Assembly: GCA_946405105.1 (NCBI GenBank)
Contig: CAMJFY010000009.1
Span: forward strand, 1-59,885
Length of the DNA: 59,885 bases
Source of the DNA: an uncultured Caryophanales bacterium
Lineage (GTDB): Bacteria > Bacillota_I > Bacilli_A > Acholeplasmatales > Anaeroplasmataceae
Direction: 5' to 3'
Each line of letters starts with the position of its first letter. Position 1 is the first letter of the stretch. Position numbers and translations under genes: made by a program. Positions 37,904-45,524 of the stretch are shown here, piece by piece. The notes beneath the pieces were generated by a model. The model saw only the letters and a program-made list of their open reading frames with translations, searched no databases and was not told the origin of the DNA.

Positions 37904-38488
37904 TTATTTTTTAGGTTCTTTTATACATTTTTGAATCACATTTATTAGATTATCAATAGACATTGAACAATCATTTTTTAGCCATTCCATTAACAAACCC
38001 ATTATCCCTTGTAAATGGAACATCATGATATATTCTTGTTCTTCTTCATCATATACATTAAATTTAACTAATATAGGTTTAAATATTTTATTAAACCATT
38101 CATTATACATATTTTGTCCATTGAATACTTCATTTTTAAAATATAATAATTTAAAAATCTTTTTATTCTCATTAACAAAAGATAAATAAGGTTCTAAATA
38201 TTTTGGTGTGATTAAATATAATTCATCATTAGTTTTATTAGATAATCTATCCATTTTTATTGTTTCATCATATCTTGAAAAGAAATCTTTATATAGATTA
38301 TCTAATGTTTCTTTTAATAAATCATATATATTCTCATAATGAAGATAAAATGTTGATCTATTAACAGCTGCCTTTTGGCATATTTCTTTTACTGTTATAT
38401 CTAAAAAATCTTTTTCATCAAGTATTGATATTAATGCCAAATTCATTTTTTTTGCTGAATTATAATATTTTGATTCATTTTTGTCCAT
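37904..38488 (-). CDS. TetR-family transcriptional regulator
   Basis: The 194-residue protein has an N-terminal TetR helix-turn-helix (ITVKEICQKAAVNRSTFYLHYENIYDLL, about 31-58; quoted here only as the landmark between IT and LL) and an all-helical ligand domain. The start is taken as the ATG at 38488, which has GGAG eight bases upstream; two ATG/GTG codons further upstream are too close to that site. It lies 33 bases after an SDR gene on the same strand, and a large inverted repeat precedes that gene, so it probably represses the pair. Confidence 0.87.
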   Translation of the reverse strand: MDKNESKYYNSAKKMNLALISILDEKDFLDITVKEICQKAAVNRSTFYLHYENIYDLLKETLDNLYKDFFSRYDETIKMDRLSNKTNDELYLITPKYLEPYLSFVNENKKIFKLLYFKNEVFNGQNMYNEWFNKIFKPILVKFNVYDEEEQEYIMMFHLQGIMGLLMEWLKNDCSMSIDNLINVIQKCIKEPKK

Positions 38489-38521
38489 ATGCATCACTCC
38501 AAATATTATTATAACATATTA

Positions 38522-39535
38522 TTAGGCGCTTATTAATTTATTATCCTTTAACCATTTGATTTCATCTTTAATAGTATCTACATATGGTCTTGTTATATAA
38601 CCTAATTCATTTTTAGCTTTTGATGAATCAAAATCATTATTTCTAGATAGATTATAAACTGAAAAAGTTGTCATTAATGGTTTCTCATGTTTCTTCTTTG
38701 CCTTTTTCTCTAAATGCTTTGCGACTAGATTAGCTAACCATATCGGCATAAAGAATTTTATTTTTTTACATCCTGATTCTTTTTGAACTAATTTTGAAAA
38801 ATCTTTAAATGATACTTCATCATTGCCTAAAATATAACATTCTCCTTTTTTTCCTTTTTCAATAGCTAATATGATTCCATTAGCTAAATCTCTAACATCG
38901 CATAAATTAAATGTTCCATTTATACCCATTGGCATTTCTCCATTAATGATTTTGATTAATGTTTTTGTTGTTTCTCCTAATGCATAATCATCTGGTCCTA
39001 ATATACCACTAGGATGAACCACACAAGCATCTAAACCATCTTTTGCAGCTTCTAAAACTAATTTTGTCGCAATAGCTTTTGATTTACTATAACAACCTCT
39101 TACATATTTGTCATCTAAATCATCAAAATTATAGCATTCTTTTATCTTTCCTTTTATTTCTGGAATTGCACCTGTAGATGAACAATAAACGAGTTTTGAT
39201 ACATTATATTTAAAACATAAATCAATTATATTTTTTGTTCCACCTACATTTACATCCATTACTTTTTGATTGTAATCAGGATCCACTGTAACTATACTAG
39301 CAATATGTAATACAATTATATTTTTATTCTTATCTACATTAAATAATTCTTCTAAATCTAAAATGTTGCATAAATCTCCATATACTAGTTCTACTTTATC
39401 ACTAATATACTTTACAGATTTATCATTTGGTAATACAAATGCTCTTACCTTCTTATTTTGTTCTAATAATTTTTTAACTACATTACTTCCTAAAAAACCA
39501 GCTGCGCCAGTCACTAAATAAATATTATTATCCAT
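38522..39535 (-). CDS. NAD-dependent epimerase/dehydratase-type SDR protein
   Basis: The 337-residue extended short-chain dehydrogenase has the NAD(P) site TGAAGFLGSNVVKKL (about 9-23), an acidic YGDLCN at strand 3, a Ser-Thr catalytic stretch (VYCSSTGAIPE) and the YSKSK catalytic motif. The layout resembles dihydroflavonol-reductase-like SDRs, which reduce small carbonyl compounds; the substrate cannot be named. AAGGAGG precedes ATG. It is co-transcribed with the TetR gene. Confidence 0.85.
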   Translation of the reverse strand: MDNNIYLVTGAAGFLGSNVVKKLLEQNKKVRAFVLPNDKSVKYISDKVELVYGDLCNILDLEELFNVDKNKNIIVLHIASIVTVDPDYNQKVMDVNVGGTKNIIDLCFKYNVSKLVYCSSTGAIPEIKGKIKECYNFDDLDDKYVRGCYSKSKAIATKLVLEAAKDGLDACVVHPSGILGPDDYALGETTKTLIKIINGEMPMGINGTFNLCDVRDLANGIILAIEKGKKGECYILGNDEVSFKDFSKLVQKESGCKKIKFFMPIWLANLVAKHLEKKAKKKHEKPLMTTFSVYNLSRNNDFDSSKAKNELGYITRPYVDTIKDEIKWLKDNKLISA

Positions 39536-39590
39536 ATGCCTTTTTCCTCCTTGGCATACTTATTTTAATCATTAAAAACAGAAATAAAAA

Positions 39591-39656
39591 CAACACAATT
39601 CTGATATTATGTCGATTTAAATTAAAAGTACTAGACATATTTTTCATATTGTGTTG
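39591..39656. promoter_or_regulatory. Nested inverted repeat upstream of the SDR-TetR unit, candidate operator
   Basis: CAACACAAT (39591-39599) matches ATTGTGTTG (39648-39656), and inside it TATGTC (39608-39613) matches GACATA (39634-39639). The pairs are symmetric around one centre. The position, 56 bases before the SDR start, suits a TetR operator. Confidence 0.45.
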
Positions 39657-39682
39657 ATTTATATAACTTAAATGCAAAATAA

Positions 39683-39706
39683 AAGCCTCAGAATTATCTG
39701 AGACTT
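39683..39706 (-). terminator. Intrinsic terminator after the tRNA-like element
   Basis: On the minus strand AAGTCTCAG / CTGAGGCTT (with one U-G pair) is followed by TTTTATTTT. It has the same stem as the terminator after tRNA-Glu at 41130 and the same 12-base distance from CCA. Confidence 0.75.
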
Positions 39707-39718
39707 GTACTTTTAAGA

Positions 39719-39786
39719 TGGTGAACCATTCGAGGTAATACCCCGAACTCCTTCACGATATTAAGCCATTTTCTTTAAAACGGTTC
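39719..39786 (-). ncRNA. tRNA-like element without an anticodon arm (tRNA-Glu-derived)
   Basis: The minus strand, 68 bases, ends in ACCA. A seven-pair acceptor stem GAACCGT / ATGGTTC forms. A D-arm-like TTAA / TTAA stem has a ten-base loop containing GG, and a six-pair T-arm-like stem TCGGGG / CCTCGA closes on a five-base loop. The 14 bases where the anticodon arm should be form no stem. The D-region resembles that of the tRNA-Glu 1.4 kb away, and both are followed by the same terminator. It may be a decayed tRNA or a small RNA with a new role. Confidence 0.4.
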
Positions 39787-39811
39787 GGATGCATAACACA
39801 TATGGTTATCG

Positions 39812-41047
39812 TTAAATACTAGTAAAAGGAATTACATATACTCCTTTTTCTATTGAATATACATTTTTAGTTGTACATATTATAGCATTATTTGTCATTT
39901 CCAATTTAGTTTTTGATAGATTACCAAAAGATAAAACATCTTTAGAAGCAAATTCTTCACCACTTTTGCATTCAATTAAAGAAATTTTACCATCTCTAAC
40001 AATAATTAAATCAATTTCTTCTTGATTTGAATTTCTATAATAATAGAACGATGTTTCTTTATCATAACGATTATTCTTATAACTCTTAATTATTTCATTT
40101 ACTATAAAAGTTTCAACCATATGTCCCTTTAAATATGATGCTTTTAAAGTTTCAGGGTTTGTAACTCTTGCCAAGTAGCAAGCAAGTCCAGTGTCCCCGT
40201 AATATATTTTTGGCCTTTTTGTTACCTGCTTAACCATACTTTCTTCATTATATGGATATAAAAGATATATTATATTACCAGCTATTAAAACACTTATCCA
40301 ACTTTGAATAGTTTTAACATCTACACCAATTATTTTTGATAAATTATCATAAATTAATTCCTGGCCAGTTAGTGATGCTAAAACTGACATCAAATTTAAG
40401 AATTTTTGTTTATCTTTTAAATTAATAAAATCAGAAACATCTCTTTCTAAGTATGTTTCAACATAATCAGCATAAAAAATTGATGTTTTCAAATTAGTAT
40501 TATCATAAAGCTCAGGATAAAAACCCCTAACTATATATTCATACATCTTGTTAGTATCAATCAAGTAATCTTTAGTACGATTTTTAATCCTTTGAATATC
40601 AATTTCAAATGGTATTTCTTCCTTATTAGTTATTTCACTTAAAGATAGAGGAGACATAGATATTAAACCAACTCTACCTGACATTGATTCAGTTACTCCC
40701 TTCATTAGCTTATATGCATGAGAACCAGTAAGAACATATAATCCTTTTTTATTACCTTTTTTTATTTCTTTATCTACTATTCCTTCTAAATATTCAAATA
40801 ATTCAGGTGCCTTTTGAATTTCATCAATAATTAATGGAAATGGATTTAAAGATAAAAATTCAGACGGATCGCTTTTTGCAGAATTTCTTATGATAGGATC
40901 AGCTAATGAAACATAATTAAAGCCAAGTTCTGTTTCAATTAGTGAACATAGAGTTGTTTTCCCAACTTGTCTAGCTCCAGTAACAACAGTAACTGCTTTA
41001 TTTTTTATTGTATCTATAATTTCTTTATATATTGTTCTATTAATCAT
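39812..41047 (-). CDS. AAA ATPase with DUF4143 domain
   Basis: The 411-residue protein has a Walker A GARQVGKTTL (about 24-33), Walker B PLIIDEIQKAPELF (about 71-84), sensor TGSHAY (about 108), then a DUF4143 nuclease-like C-terminal domain with FYYYRNSNQEEIDLIIVRDG and LIECKSG. Such proteins are common, often in variable gene sets, and their role is unclear. The start at 41047 has GGAG nine bases upstream; the longer frame has no ribosome site. It sits alone between a tRNA-like element and tRNA-Glu, suggesting an acquired gene. Confidence 0.87.
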   Translation of the reverse strand: MINRTIYKEIIDTIKNKAVTVVTGARQVGKTTLCSLIETELGFNYVSLADPIIRNSAKSDPSEFLSLNPFPLIIDEIQKAPELFEYLEGIVDKEIKKGNKKGLYVLTGSHAYKLMKGVTESMSGRVGLISMSPLSLSEITNKEEIPFEIDIQRIKNRTKDYLIDTNKMYEYIVRGFYPELYDNTNLKTSIFYADYVETYLERDVSDFINLKDKQKFLNLMSVLASLTGQELIYDNLSKIIGVDVKTIQSWISVLIAGNIIYLLYPYNEESMVKQVTKRPKIYYGDTGLACYLARVTNPETLKASYLKGHMVETFIVNEIIKSYKNNRYDKETSFYYYRNSNQEEIDLIIVRDGKISLIECKSGEEFASKDVLSFGNLSKTKLEMTNNAIICTTKNVYSIEKGVYVIPFTSI

Positions 41048-41129
41048 GTCATACATCTCCATTCAAATATAGTATAGCACGTAATTTTATGGAGTACAAC
41101 TCCAAATTTTTCTTTAAACGTAAAAATAA

Positions 41130-41153
41130 AAGCCTCAGCATAAACTGAGACTT
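41130..41153 (-). terminator. Intrinsic terminator of tRNA-Glu
   Basis: On the minus strand AAGTCTCAG / CTGAGGCTT is followed by TTTATTTTT, 12 bases after the tRNA CCA. Confidence 0.8.
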
Positions 41154-41165
41154 GAATTATTAAGA

Positions 41166-41241
41166 TGGTGACCTGTATGGGGTTCGAACCCATGAGTGTC
41201 GCCTTGAGAGGGCGATGTGTTAACCATTTCACCAACAGGCC
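41166..41241 (-). tRNA. tRNA-Glu (anticodon CUC)
   Basis: The cloverleaf is complete: acceptor GGCCTGT / ACAGGTC (one G-U), anticodon stem TCGCC / GGCGA with loop CTCTCAA giving CUC, and T-arm ATGGG-TTCGAAC-CCCAT. CCA is encoded. It lies 60 bases after gltX, the synthetase for glutamate, on the same strand. Confidence 0.95.
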
Positions 41242-41244
41242 AAA

Positions 41245-41270
41245 TATGTGCTTTTTTCATCAAGCACATA
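41245..41270 (-). other. Hairpin between gltX and tRNA-Glu
   Basis: TATGTGCTT / AAGCACATA lies just before the tRNA 5' end. It lacks a proper T-run on the minus strand (only ATATTT). It may be a weak terminator or a processing structure between gltX mRNA and the tRNA. Confidence 0.45.
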
Positions 41271-41301
41271 TAATCATATCATATTTTTTATGAATTGAAA
41301 A

Positions 41302-42990
41302 CTAAAATTTTTCAATTATAGAATTAATTCTTTCAATAACCTTATCTTTACCTAATATTTTTTGAACATAGTAGATATTTGGAGTGTTTTTTCTACCTGC
41401 GATACATAATCTTAGGAATCCAGCAACATCTCCTACTTGTCCATTAAATGCCATTGGATTTGCTTTATATTCTTTTCTATCAGCGGTGAAATTATATTTA
41501 ACTGCTAATTCTTTTAGATTGTTAAACCATTCTTCTTCATCTACTGATAAATTATAATTATTAATATAATCAGCTAATAAGTCCTTAACAATCTTTTTAT
41601 CAACATCTCTTGTTTCACCTTTAGATTTCATTATTGTCCAATCTAAAGTATTCTTATCAATCTCGTTATATACATCATCATAGAAGAAAGAAATAATTGG
41701 ATAAATATCAGAATATTTAGCATAATCTTTTCTTGGGTTTTCTTTTTCTCTTTCAATATTTAATATTTGAATAAAGAAATCTCTATTTGAAACAATCTTA
41801 TTATAGAAAGCTGTATTATATTCTTTAGCCCAGTTTTCTACCTCTACTTCTAAATCAGATGCCTTTCTATAAGCCATTCTTTCTTTTGAAATAGATTCAA
41901 CCTTTTCTAAATCAAATAAAGCTCCATCAAGTGACATCTTTTCAAAGCTTAGCTTGAAATCATATGGTGATTTATCTAAATTCTCATTTCTCCATGCTTC
42001 ATAATTTGAATTAGCAATAGTTAATAAATATTCAATAAATCCATATTTAGGATAGCCCTTCTCTAAGAAATATGAGCATGCTGCTTCAGCATCTTTTCTC
42101 TTAGATAGCTTTCTTCTATTTCCATTTTCAACCTTCATAATTACTGGGAAGTGAGCATATTTAGGTCTTTCAAATCCTAATGTATCAAATAATTCAAGAT
42201 GGATAGGAAGGCTTGGTAACCATTCTTCACCTCTTGTAACTACTGTTGTATGCATAAAATGATCATCACATAAATGTGCGAAATGGTATGTAGGTAATCC
42301 ATCTGATTTTAGGATTACGATATCTTGATCATTTTGAGTTAATTCTAAATCGCCTCTAATTTCATCATGGAATGAAACCTTATTATTATGGTCTCCCATA
42401 GATTTGAATCTAATAATATATGGATCACCATTTTTAATTCTAGTGATTGCATCATCAACAGATAAATCTCTATAGATTGCATATTTACCATAATATCCAG
42501 GGATTTCTTTTAAAGCTTCTTGCTTCTTTCTTAATTCAGCAAGCTCTTCTTGGCTTGCAAAGCAAGGATAAGCTCTTCCTATTTCAATTAAATGCTTAAT
42601 TACTGTATTATAGATTTCGCTTCTTTCTGATTGCTTATAAGGACCATAATTACCTGTTTCCTTAGTATCAGATAGATAGCCTTCATCAGGTATAACATCA
42701 AATACAGCTAATTGTTTAATTAATGATTCACCAGAACCTTCAATTTCTCTTTTTGTATCAGTATCCTCAAGTCTAATATAGAATACTCCACCAGATTGTT
42801 TAGCATATCTTTGAGAAATTAATGATGTAAAAAGTGAGCCTGTATGTAAAAATCCTGTAGGTGATGGTGCAAATCTTGTTACCATTGCATCTTTTGGAAG
42901 ATTTCTACTTGGATATTTCTTTTCTAAATCAGCTATTGTTAATTTAATGTTAGGAAATATTAATTCTGCAAGATCTTTATAATTAGCCAT
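41302..42990 (-). CDS. gltX: Glutamyl-tRNA synthetase
   Basis: It charges tRNA-Glu (and possibly tRNA-Gln). The 562-residue class Ic enzyme has a roughly 45-residue N-terminal extension (MANYKDLAELIF...) before the signature TRFAPSPTGFLHTGSL, as in many clostridial-type GluRS. The KMSKS motif is RRKLSKRKD (about 270). The C-terminal anticodon-binding region is divergent. The ATG at 42990 has AGAGGT upstream; the longer frame includes that ribosome site. It has its own promoter, and tRNA-Glu follows directly. Confidence 0.96.
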   Translation of the reverse strand: MANYKDLAELIFPNIKLTIADLEKKYPSRNLPKDAMVTRFAPSPTGFLHTGSLFTSLISQRYAKQSGGVFYIRLEDTDTKREIEGSGESLIKQLAVFDVIPDEGYLSDTKETGNYGPYKQSERSEIYNTVIKHLIEIGRAYPCFASQEELAELRKKQEALKEIPGYYGKYAIYRDLSVDDAITRIKNGDPYIIRFKSMGDHNNKVSFHDEIRGDLELTQNDQDIVILKSDGLPTYHFAHLCDDHFMHTTVVTRGEEWLPSLPIHLELFDTLGFERPKYAHFPVIMKVENGNRRKLSKRKDAEAACSYFLEKGYPKYGFIEYLLTIANSNYEAWRNENLDKSPYDFKLSFEKMSLDGALFDLEKVESISKERMAYRKASDLEVEVENWAKEYNTAFYNKIVSNRDFFIQILNIEREKENPRKDYAKYSDIYPIISFFYDDVYNEIDKNTLDWTIMKSKGETRDVDKKIVKDLLADYINNYNLSVDEEEWFNNLKELAVKYNFTADRKEYKANPMAFNGQVGDVAGFLRLCIAGRKNTPNIYYVQKILGKDKVIERINSIIEKF

Positions 42991-43018
42991 ATTTATACCT
43001 CTTTTCATAACCTATATA

Positions 43019-43047
43019 ATTATAAAAGATTAATATAAATAATTCAA
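43019..43047 (-). promoter_or_regulatory. Promoter of gltX
   Basis: TTGAAT (43047-43042) and TATAAT (43024-43019) are 17 bases apart on the minus strand. The leader to the ATG is only about 22 bases, too short for a T-box. Confidence 0.8.
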
Positions 43048-43074
43048 GAAAAAAGGATATTATCAAATAATAAA

Positions 43075-43094
43075 AATGGTGCATAAGCACCATT
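43075..43094 (-). terminator. Intrinsic terminator of the HtrA-like gene
   Basis: The stem AATGGTGC / GCACCATT with loop ATAA is followed on the minus strand by TTTTTATTATTT. Confidence 0.85.
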
Positions 43095-43098
43095 CTTT

Positions 43099-44352
43099 TT
43101 ATATATTATAAACGAACTGTAATACATCCACTGTTATATTGATCTTTTTATTAGATCTATATACAACAAATGTTATCCTATCACCTACCTCTATATCGCT
43201 ATTATATAGGTAAGACATGATATCATCTACGCTTGATATTGAGGCTAATGTAGTATCATCCTTAGTTGTAACGCTATAGTCAATTGATACACTAGAAATG
43301 ATGTCACCAACCGCCAATTCAGAGCCTGTATATGTATCTTTGGAATTAATTGCTGAAATATACGCAACATTTTGATATGAATTATTTGATCTATATGTTC
43401 CTAAAGAGATTGTAAATCCAAATTCATAATCTCCTTCATAATAGCCAGTTTTCCATACCTTATTTGCGCTATCATATTTAGCTGTTGCCATTAGCTTTTC
43501 AATAACATCATTAAATGTATTTGATGGAATTGCAAAGCCTAATCCTTCTATTCCTGATGATGAATATTTAGCACTTACAATGCCAATAAGTGCTCCTGAG
43601 GTATTAAATAAGCCTCCACCAGAATTTCCTGAATTTATCGCAACGTCAGTTTGAATTAATGTTTGTTTCTTATATGTAGATACACTAACCTCTCTATTTA
43701 CATATGATACTACTCCTATAGATACTGAACCAGGTAATACACCAAGTGGGTTTCCAATACATATAACCTGTGAACCTAATCTTAAATTATCTGAATTATC
43801 AAATAATGTAGCATAACATAAATCATCTTCTTCAGGTGTTTCAATAGCCATTATTGCCAAATCTTCATCCTCATATCCTGCAACTAAATATGCATCATAT
43901 ACATCTCCATCTGATTCTGTAACAACAAATGAATACGCATCTTCTATAACATGAAAACATGTTAATAAATATGAAAATCCTAATGTATTATCTTTCGCAA
44001 ATAATACGGCAGATCCACTTGAAATTGAGCTTGAAGATGTTGCCTCAATTGATACAACTGAATCATATATATCTTCTACAACATCTTCAATAATTGTTGA
44101 TGCTGAAGCTGATGATGATGTTTCTAATGATATATTTATATCATTATATATAGGGTCATATAATAATTCCTTAGTTGTTGTAGGTTGATTTTGACCTCCA
44201 GTGCTTAATCCTAAATCAGATAATGTGTAATTGTTATCATTATCTGTTGATTCAATATCGTCATTAGTTGTGCTTGCTGTATTTGAACTGCATGAGCCTA
44301 AAACTAATCCTATTAATAATAATGGAGCTAATAAAAAGTATCTCTTTTTCAT
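43099..44352 (-). CDS. HtrA-like serine protease, predicted lipoprotein
   Basis: The 417-residue protein begins with a lipoprotein signal peptide (MKKRYFLLAPLLLIGLVLGSC; lipobox LVLGSC), then a Ser/Thr/Asp-rich linker (about 25-85). The trypsin-like domain has the catalytic His in LLTCFHVIEDA, Asp in EDEDLAIMAI and Ser in INSGNSGGGLFN. A PDZ-like domain (about 320-410, AVGDIISSV, VGDRITFVVYR) ends the protein. It is probably surface-anchored and acts in envelope protein quality control. The ATG at 44352 is chosen because AAGGCGAG lies just upstream; the longer frame overlaps it. Confidence 0.9.
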   Translation of the reverse strand: MKKRYFLLAPLLLIGLVLGSCSSNTASTTNDDIESTDNDNNYTLSDLGLSTGGQNQPTTTKELLYDPIYNDINISLETSSSASASTIIEDVVEDIYDSVVSIEATSSSSISSGSAVLFAKDNTLGFSYLLTCFHVIEDAYSFVVTESDGDVYDAYLVAGYEDEDLAIMAIETPEEDDLCYATLFDNSDNLRLGSQVICIGNPLGVLPGSVSIGVVSYVNREVSVSTYKKQTLIQTDVAINSGNSGGGLFNTSGALIGIVSAKYSSSGIEGLGFAIPSNTFNDVIEKLMATAKYDSANKVWKTGYYEGDYEFGFTISLGTYRSNNSYQNVAYISAINSKDTYTGSELAVGDIISSVSIDYSVTTKDDTTLASISSVDDIMSYLYNSDIEVGDRITFVVYRSNKKINITVDVLQFVYNI

Positions 44353-44415
44353 ATTCTCGCCTTCTTTCATTTATAATTATAGTTGGCAAAAATGTGAAAA
44401 AATCGGAAATAAAAA

Positions 44416-44441
44416 GAGGAATGTTATTAAAAACATCCCTC
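44416..44441 (-). terminator. Intrinsic terminator of the perR-rubrerythrin unit
   Basis: GAGGGATGTT / AACATTCCTC (one mismatch) is followed on the minus strand by T5ATTT. Confidence 0.8.
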
Positions 44442-44462
44442 AAACTAAATTTAACCTAAATA

Positions 44463-45011
44463 TTATTTACCAAAGTATCTCTTTAGTAATCCTTCAAAGG
44501 CTCTACCATGTCTAGCTTCATCTCTAGCCATTTCATGAACTGTATCATGAATAGGATCTAAATTTAGAGCTTTAGCTCTCTTAGCTAAATCAAGCTTACC
44601 AGAAGTTGCACCATTTTCAGCCATTACTCTAGCTTCAAGGTTCTTCTTTGTAGAATCAGTTAAAACCTCACCTAAAAGCTCAGCAAATTTAGCTGCATGC
44701 TCTGCTTCTTCAAAAGCTGCTTTTTCATAATAAAGACCAATTTCAGGATAGCCTTCTCTGAAAGCTACTCTAGCCATAGCTAAATACATACCAACTTCAC
44801 TACATTCACCAGCAAAATTAGCTCTTAAATCTTCTTTAATATCCTCTGGTGCATCCTTTGCTACACCTAAGACATGCTCACATGCCCAAGTTGTCTCTGT
44901 TTGCTCCTCAAACTTAGAAGCTGGAGCCTTACATACTGGACACTTGAAGTCCTCAGGTAATGTATCTCCCTCATAAACATAACCACAAACCTTACAAACA
45001 AACTTTTTCAT
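44463..45011 (-). CDS. Reverse rubrerythrin (N-terminal rubredoxin, C-terminal diiron domain)
   Basis: Reverse rubrerythrins of anaerobes reduce hydrogen peroxide and oxygen with NADH-derived electrons. In the 182-residue protein the rubredoxin domain comes first ([22 protein letters not shown], giving two CxxC), then a ferritin-like domain with Glu and His ligands ([36 protein letters not shown]). The frame extends 24 residues upstream with poor sequence, but GGAGG before the ATG at 45011 sets the start. It lies ten bases after perR. Confidence 0.93.
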   Translation of the reverse strand: MKKFVCKVCGYVYEGDTLPEDFKCPVCKAPASKFEEQTETTWACEHVLGVAKDAPEDIKEDLRANFAGECSEVGMYLAMARVAFREGYPEIGLYYEKAAFEEAEHAAKFAELLGEVLTDSTKKNLEARVMAENGATSGKLDLAKRAKALNLDPIHDTVHEMARDEARHGRAFEGLLKRYFGK

Positions 45012-45021
45012 ATTTTCCTCC

Positions 45022-45420
45022 TTATTTATTTGTTTTATTATTAGCTTTACAGTTGCCACAAACACCAATAAAAATAATCTCACAATCTAATATTGAATTA
45101 GTTTTAATTTCATTATAATTAACTCCATTAACCTTTAAATCAATAATAGATTCAGGCACATCTATGATATTATTACACATAAGACATTTAAAATGATAAT
45201 GCTTCTCTTTTACAACCTCATAAATATCATTTCCAGCAACACTAATCTTTTTAATTTGCTTTTCATCTAATAAAATATTTAGATTTCTATAAATAGTTGC
45301 CAAAGAAATATTTGAATAATTATTATTAATATAATTAATCAAATCATCAGATGTAGCATGTCCTAGACATACTAGAGAATCAATAACAATTTGTCTTTGA
45401 TTCGTATTTCTTCTTATCAT
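45022..45420 (-). CDS. perR: Fur-family peroxide regulator (PerR-like)
   Basis: The 132-residue protein has the Fur winged helix ([32 protein letters not shown]) and a metal-binding C-terminal half with HYHFKC, CLMCNN and GVCGNCKA, i.e. two CxxC for structural zinc. Its position before a peroxide-reducing rubrerythrin, and a PerR-type box over its own promoter, favour PerR over Fur or Zur. The C-terminal tail is short. Confidence 0.87.
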   Translation of the reverse strand: MIRRNTNQRQIVIDSLVCLGHATSDDLINYINNNYSNISLATIYRNLNILLDEKQIKKISVAGNDIYEVVKEKHYHFKCLMCNNIIDVPESIIDLKVNGVNYNEIKTNSILDCEIIFIGVCGNCKANNKTNK

Positions 45421-45436
45421 AAGCTTTCCCCTCTTA

Positions 45437-45455
45437 ATTAAGAATTATTCTTAAT
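45437..45455. promoter_or_regulatory. Fur/PerR box over the perR promoter
   Basis: ATTAAGAATTATTCTTAAT is a perfect 19-base palindrome centred on T45446. Its core matches the 7-1-7 Per-box type (TTATAATTATTATAA) closely. It lies immediately downstream of the -10, covering the expected start site, so binding should block initiation. Confidence 0.8.
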
Positions 45456-45458
45456 AAG

Positions 45459-45487
45459 ATTATAATATATATACAATATATTGTCAA
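45459..45487 (-). promoter_or_regulatory. Promoter of perR-rubrerythrin
   Basis: TTGACA (45487-45482) and TATAAT (45464-45459) are exactly 17 bases apart, a consensus promoter on the minus strand. Confidence 0.9.
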
Positions 45488-45500
45488 TAAATATACAAAA

Positions 45501-45524
45501 AATAGTGGAACAAAGTCCACTATT
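45501..45524 (-). terminator. Intrinsic terminator of the SNF2 gene
   Basis: AATAGTGGA / TCCACTATT contains the SNF2 stop codon and is followed on the minus strand by TTTTTTGT. Confidence 0.8.

Noticed and set aside
41044-41235. A 63-codon open frame on the minus strand
   Set aside because: It runs through tRNA-Glu and its terminator; the frame is incidental.
42991-43098. T-box leader before gltX
   Set aside because: The promoter leaves only about 22 bases of leader, with no T-box sequence or specifier loop.
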